5,004 nt of DNA from JBARKJ01 sp049801375 (GTDB lineage Bacteria > Nitrospirota > JACRHJ01), in assembly GCA_049801375.1 (NCBI GenBank), contig JBARKJ010000018.1, positions 1 through 5,004 of the forward strand, in the 5' to 3' direction. This document shows, one piece after another, positions 4,241-5,004 of this stretch. Within the stretch, counting starts at the first letter, position 1, and the number at the start of each line of letters is the position of its first letter. The notes under the pieces are model-generated. The model had not been told where the DNA came from. It did not search any database and worked only from the letters and a program-made list of their open reading frames with translations. The position numbers and the translations under genes are program-made.

Positions 4241-5004
4241 ATGTTTTTTCCCCAGTACCGCGCGAGAAGGATGCGTGTGAACGAGACAATGAGGAGGATG
4301 GTGCGGGAGAACTCCCTGTCGCCGGACGATTTTGTTTACCCGCTCTTCGTGACGCACGGGAAAAACGTGAAGAAGGAGATAGCCTCGATGCCGGGGAACT
4401 TCCAGCAGTCGGTGGATAATATCGTGGCCGACGCGAAAGAGACATTCTCGCTGGGTATCCCCGCCGTGCTCCTTTTCGGCATACCGAAGGTGAAGGACTC
4501 GCGCGGCTCCGAGGCATATGCCGAAAGCGGCATCGTCCAGCAGGCGGTTCGCGCCGTAAAGGATGCCGTCCCGGATCTCCTGGTTATAACGGACGTCTGC
4601 CTCTGCGAATACACCGACCACGGGCACTGCGGGGTTGTGGAGCACGGAGAGATATTAAACGACCCGACCGTGGACCTGCTGTGCAAAGAGGCGCTCTCTC
4701 ATGCAAAAGCGGGAGCGGACATTGTCGCGCCGTCCGACATGATGGATGGGCGGGTGGGCGCAATACGCGAGACGCTTGACGAGGCGGGCTATTCCGGGAC
4801 ACCCATAATGTCGTACGCCGTCAAGTACGCGTCGGCATTTTACGGCCCCTTCCGCGAGGCCGCCGAATCCACCCCCGCGTACGGCGACAGGCGGAGCCAC
4901 CAGATGGACCCGGCGAACGCGCGCGAGGCCATCCGTGAGGCGGAGCTTGATATCGACGAAGGCGCGGACATAATCATGGTAAAGCCCGCGCTCCCGTACC
5001 TGGA
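4241..5004 (+). CDS. hemB: Porphobilinogen synthase (delta-aminolevulinic acid dehydratase), 3' end beyond window
   Basis: HemB condenses two 5-aminolevulinate molecules to porphobilinogen in the cytoplasm, usually as a homo-octamer. The frame is open from ATG 4241 to the window edge, giving 254 complete codons of the usual ~325. Visible features are the N-terminal arm (YRARRMRVNETMRRMVREN), FVYPLFVTHG (31-40), SMPGNFQQSVD (49-59) and LLFGIPKVKDSRGSEAY (77-93). The metal site DVCLCEYTDHGHCG follows, with Cys120, Cys122 and Cys130. Next come APSDMMDGRVGAIR (163-176) and the two Schiff-base lysines, Lys195 in MSYAVKYASAFYGPFR and Lys248 in IIMVKPALPYL. The three cysteines mark the zinc-dependent class rather than the Asp-containing magnesium/potassium class. 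It is set apart from the upstream genes by a 143-nt hairpin-rich gap but carries a strong ribosome-binding site. Nothing in the visible part is broken. Confidence 0.97.
   Translation, partial: MFFPQYRARRMRVNETMRRMVRENSLSPDDFVYPLFVTHGKNVKKEIASMPGNFQQSVDNIVADAKETFSLGIPAVLLFGIPKVKDSRGSEAYAESGIVQQAVRAVKDAVPDLLVITDVCLCEYTDHGHCGVVEHGEILNDPTVDLLCKEALSHAKAGADIVAPSDMMDGRVGAIRETLDEAGYSGTPIMSYAVKYASAFYGPFREAAESTPAYGDRRSHQMDPANAREAIREAELDIDEGADIIMVKPALPYL

Overview
The window is a compact, all plus-strand gene cluster for early tetrapyrrole (heme/siroheme/cobalamin precursor) synthesis in a Gram-negative bacterium. It carries the C-terminal end of hemA (glutamyl-tRNA reductase), then hemC, hemD and the first ~254 codons of hemB. 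HemA shows that 5-aminolevulinate is made by the C5 (glutamyl-tRNA) route. This argues against an alphaproteobacterium or a mitochondrial-type ALA synthase pathway. The mixture of hem genes with a DUF1622 membrane protein, a HesB/IscA-like protein and a DUF3467 protein resembles Desulfobacterota/Nitrospirota-type genomes. That placement is an impression from gene content and codon style, not a demonstrated assignment. GC of the hem genes is about 60% by spot counts.

Layout: hemA 3' end (1-335); a 46-nt AT-rich gap; a small AT-richer DUF1622 integral membrane gene (382-744) whose stop overlaps the TTG start of hemC (741-1694); an exported TPR protein (best start 1708, to 2640) whose stop overlaps the ATG of hemD (2637-3440); a HesB/IscA-type protein overlapping hemD by 8 nt (3433-3777); a DUF3467 protein (3792-4097); a 143-nt non-coding gap rich in inverted repeats (4098-4240); and hemB (4241 to the window end, open). 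The overlaps and short gaps from 382 to 4097 suggest one co-transcribed, translationally coupled unit. The hairpin-rich gap before hemB is the only obvious place for a transcriptional or post-transcriptional break.

Function: HemA makes glutamate-1-semialdehyde, HemB condenses two ALA molecules to porphobilinogen, HemC polymerises four of them to hydroxymethylbilane, and HemD closes the ring to uroporphyrinogen III. HemL (glutamate-1-semialdehyde aminomutase) and a SUMT/CobA methyltransferase are not in the window. The accessory genes (DUF1622, exported TPR protein, A-type Fe-S-carrier-like protein, DUF3467) have no established role in heme synthesis. Their tight coupling to hem genes is the main point of biological interest. 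I see no mobile element, CRISPR array, tRNA or rRNA, and no defence or otherwise clearly novel system.
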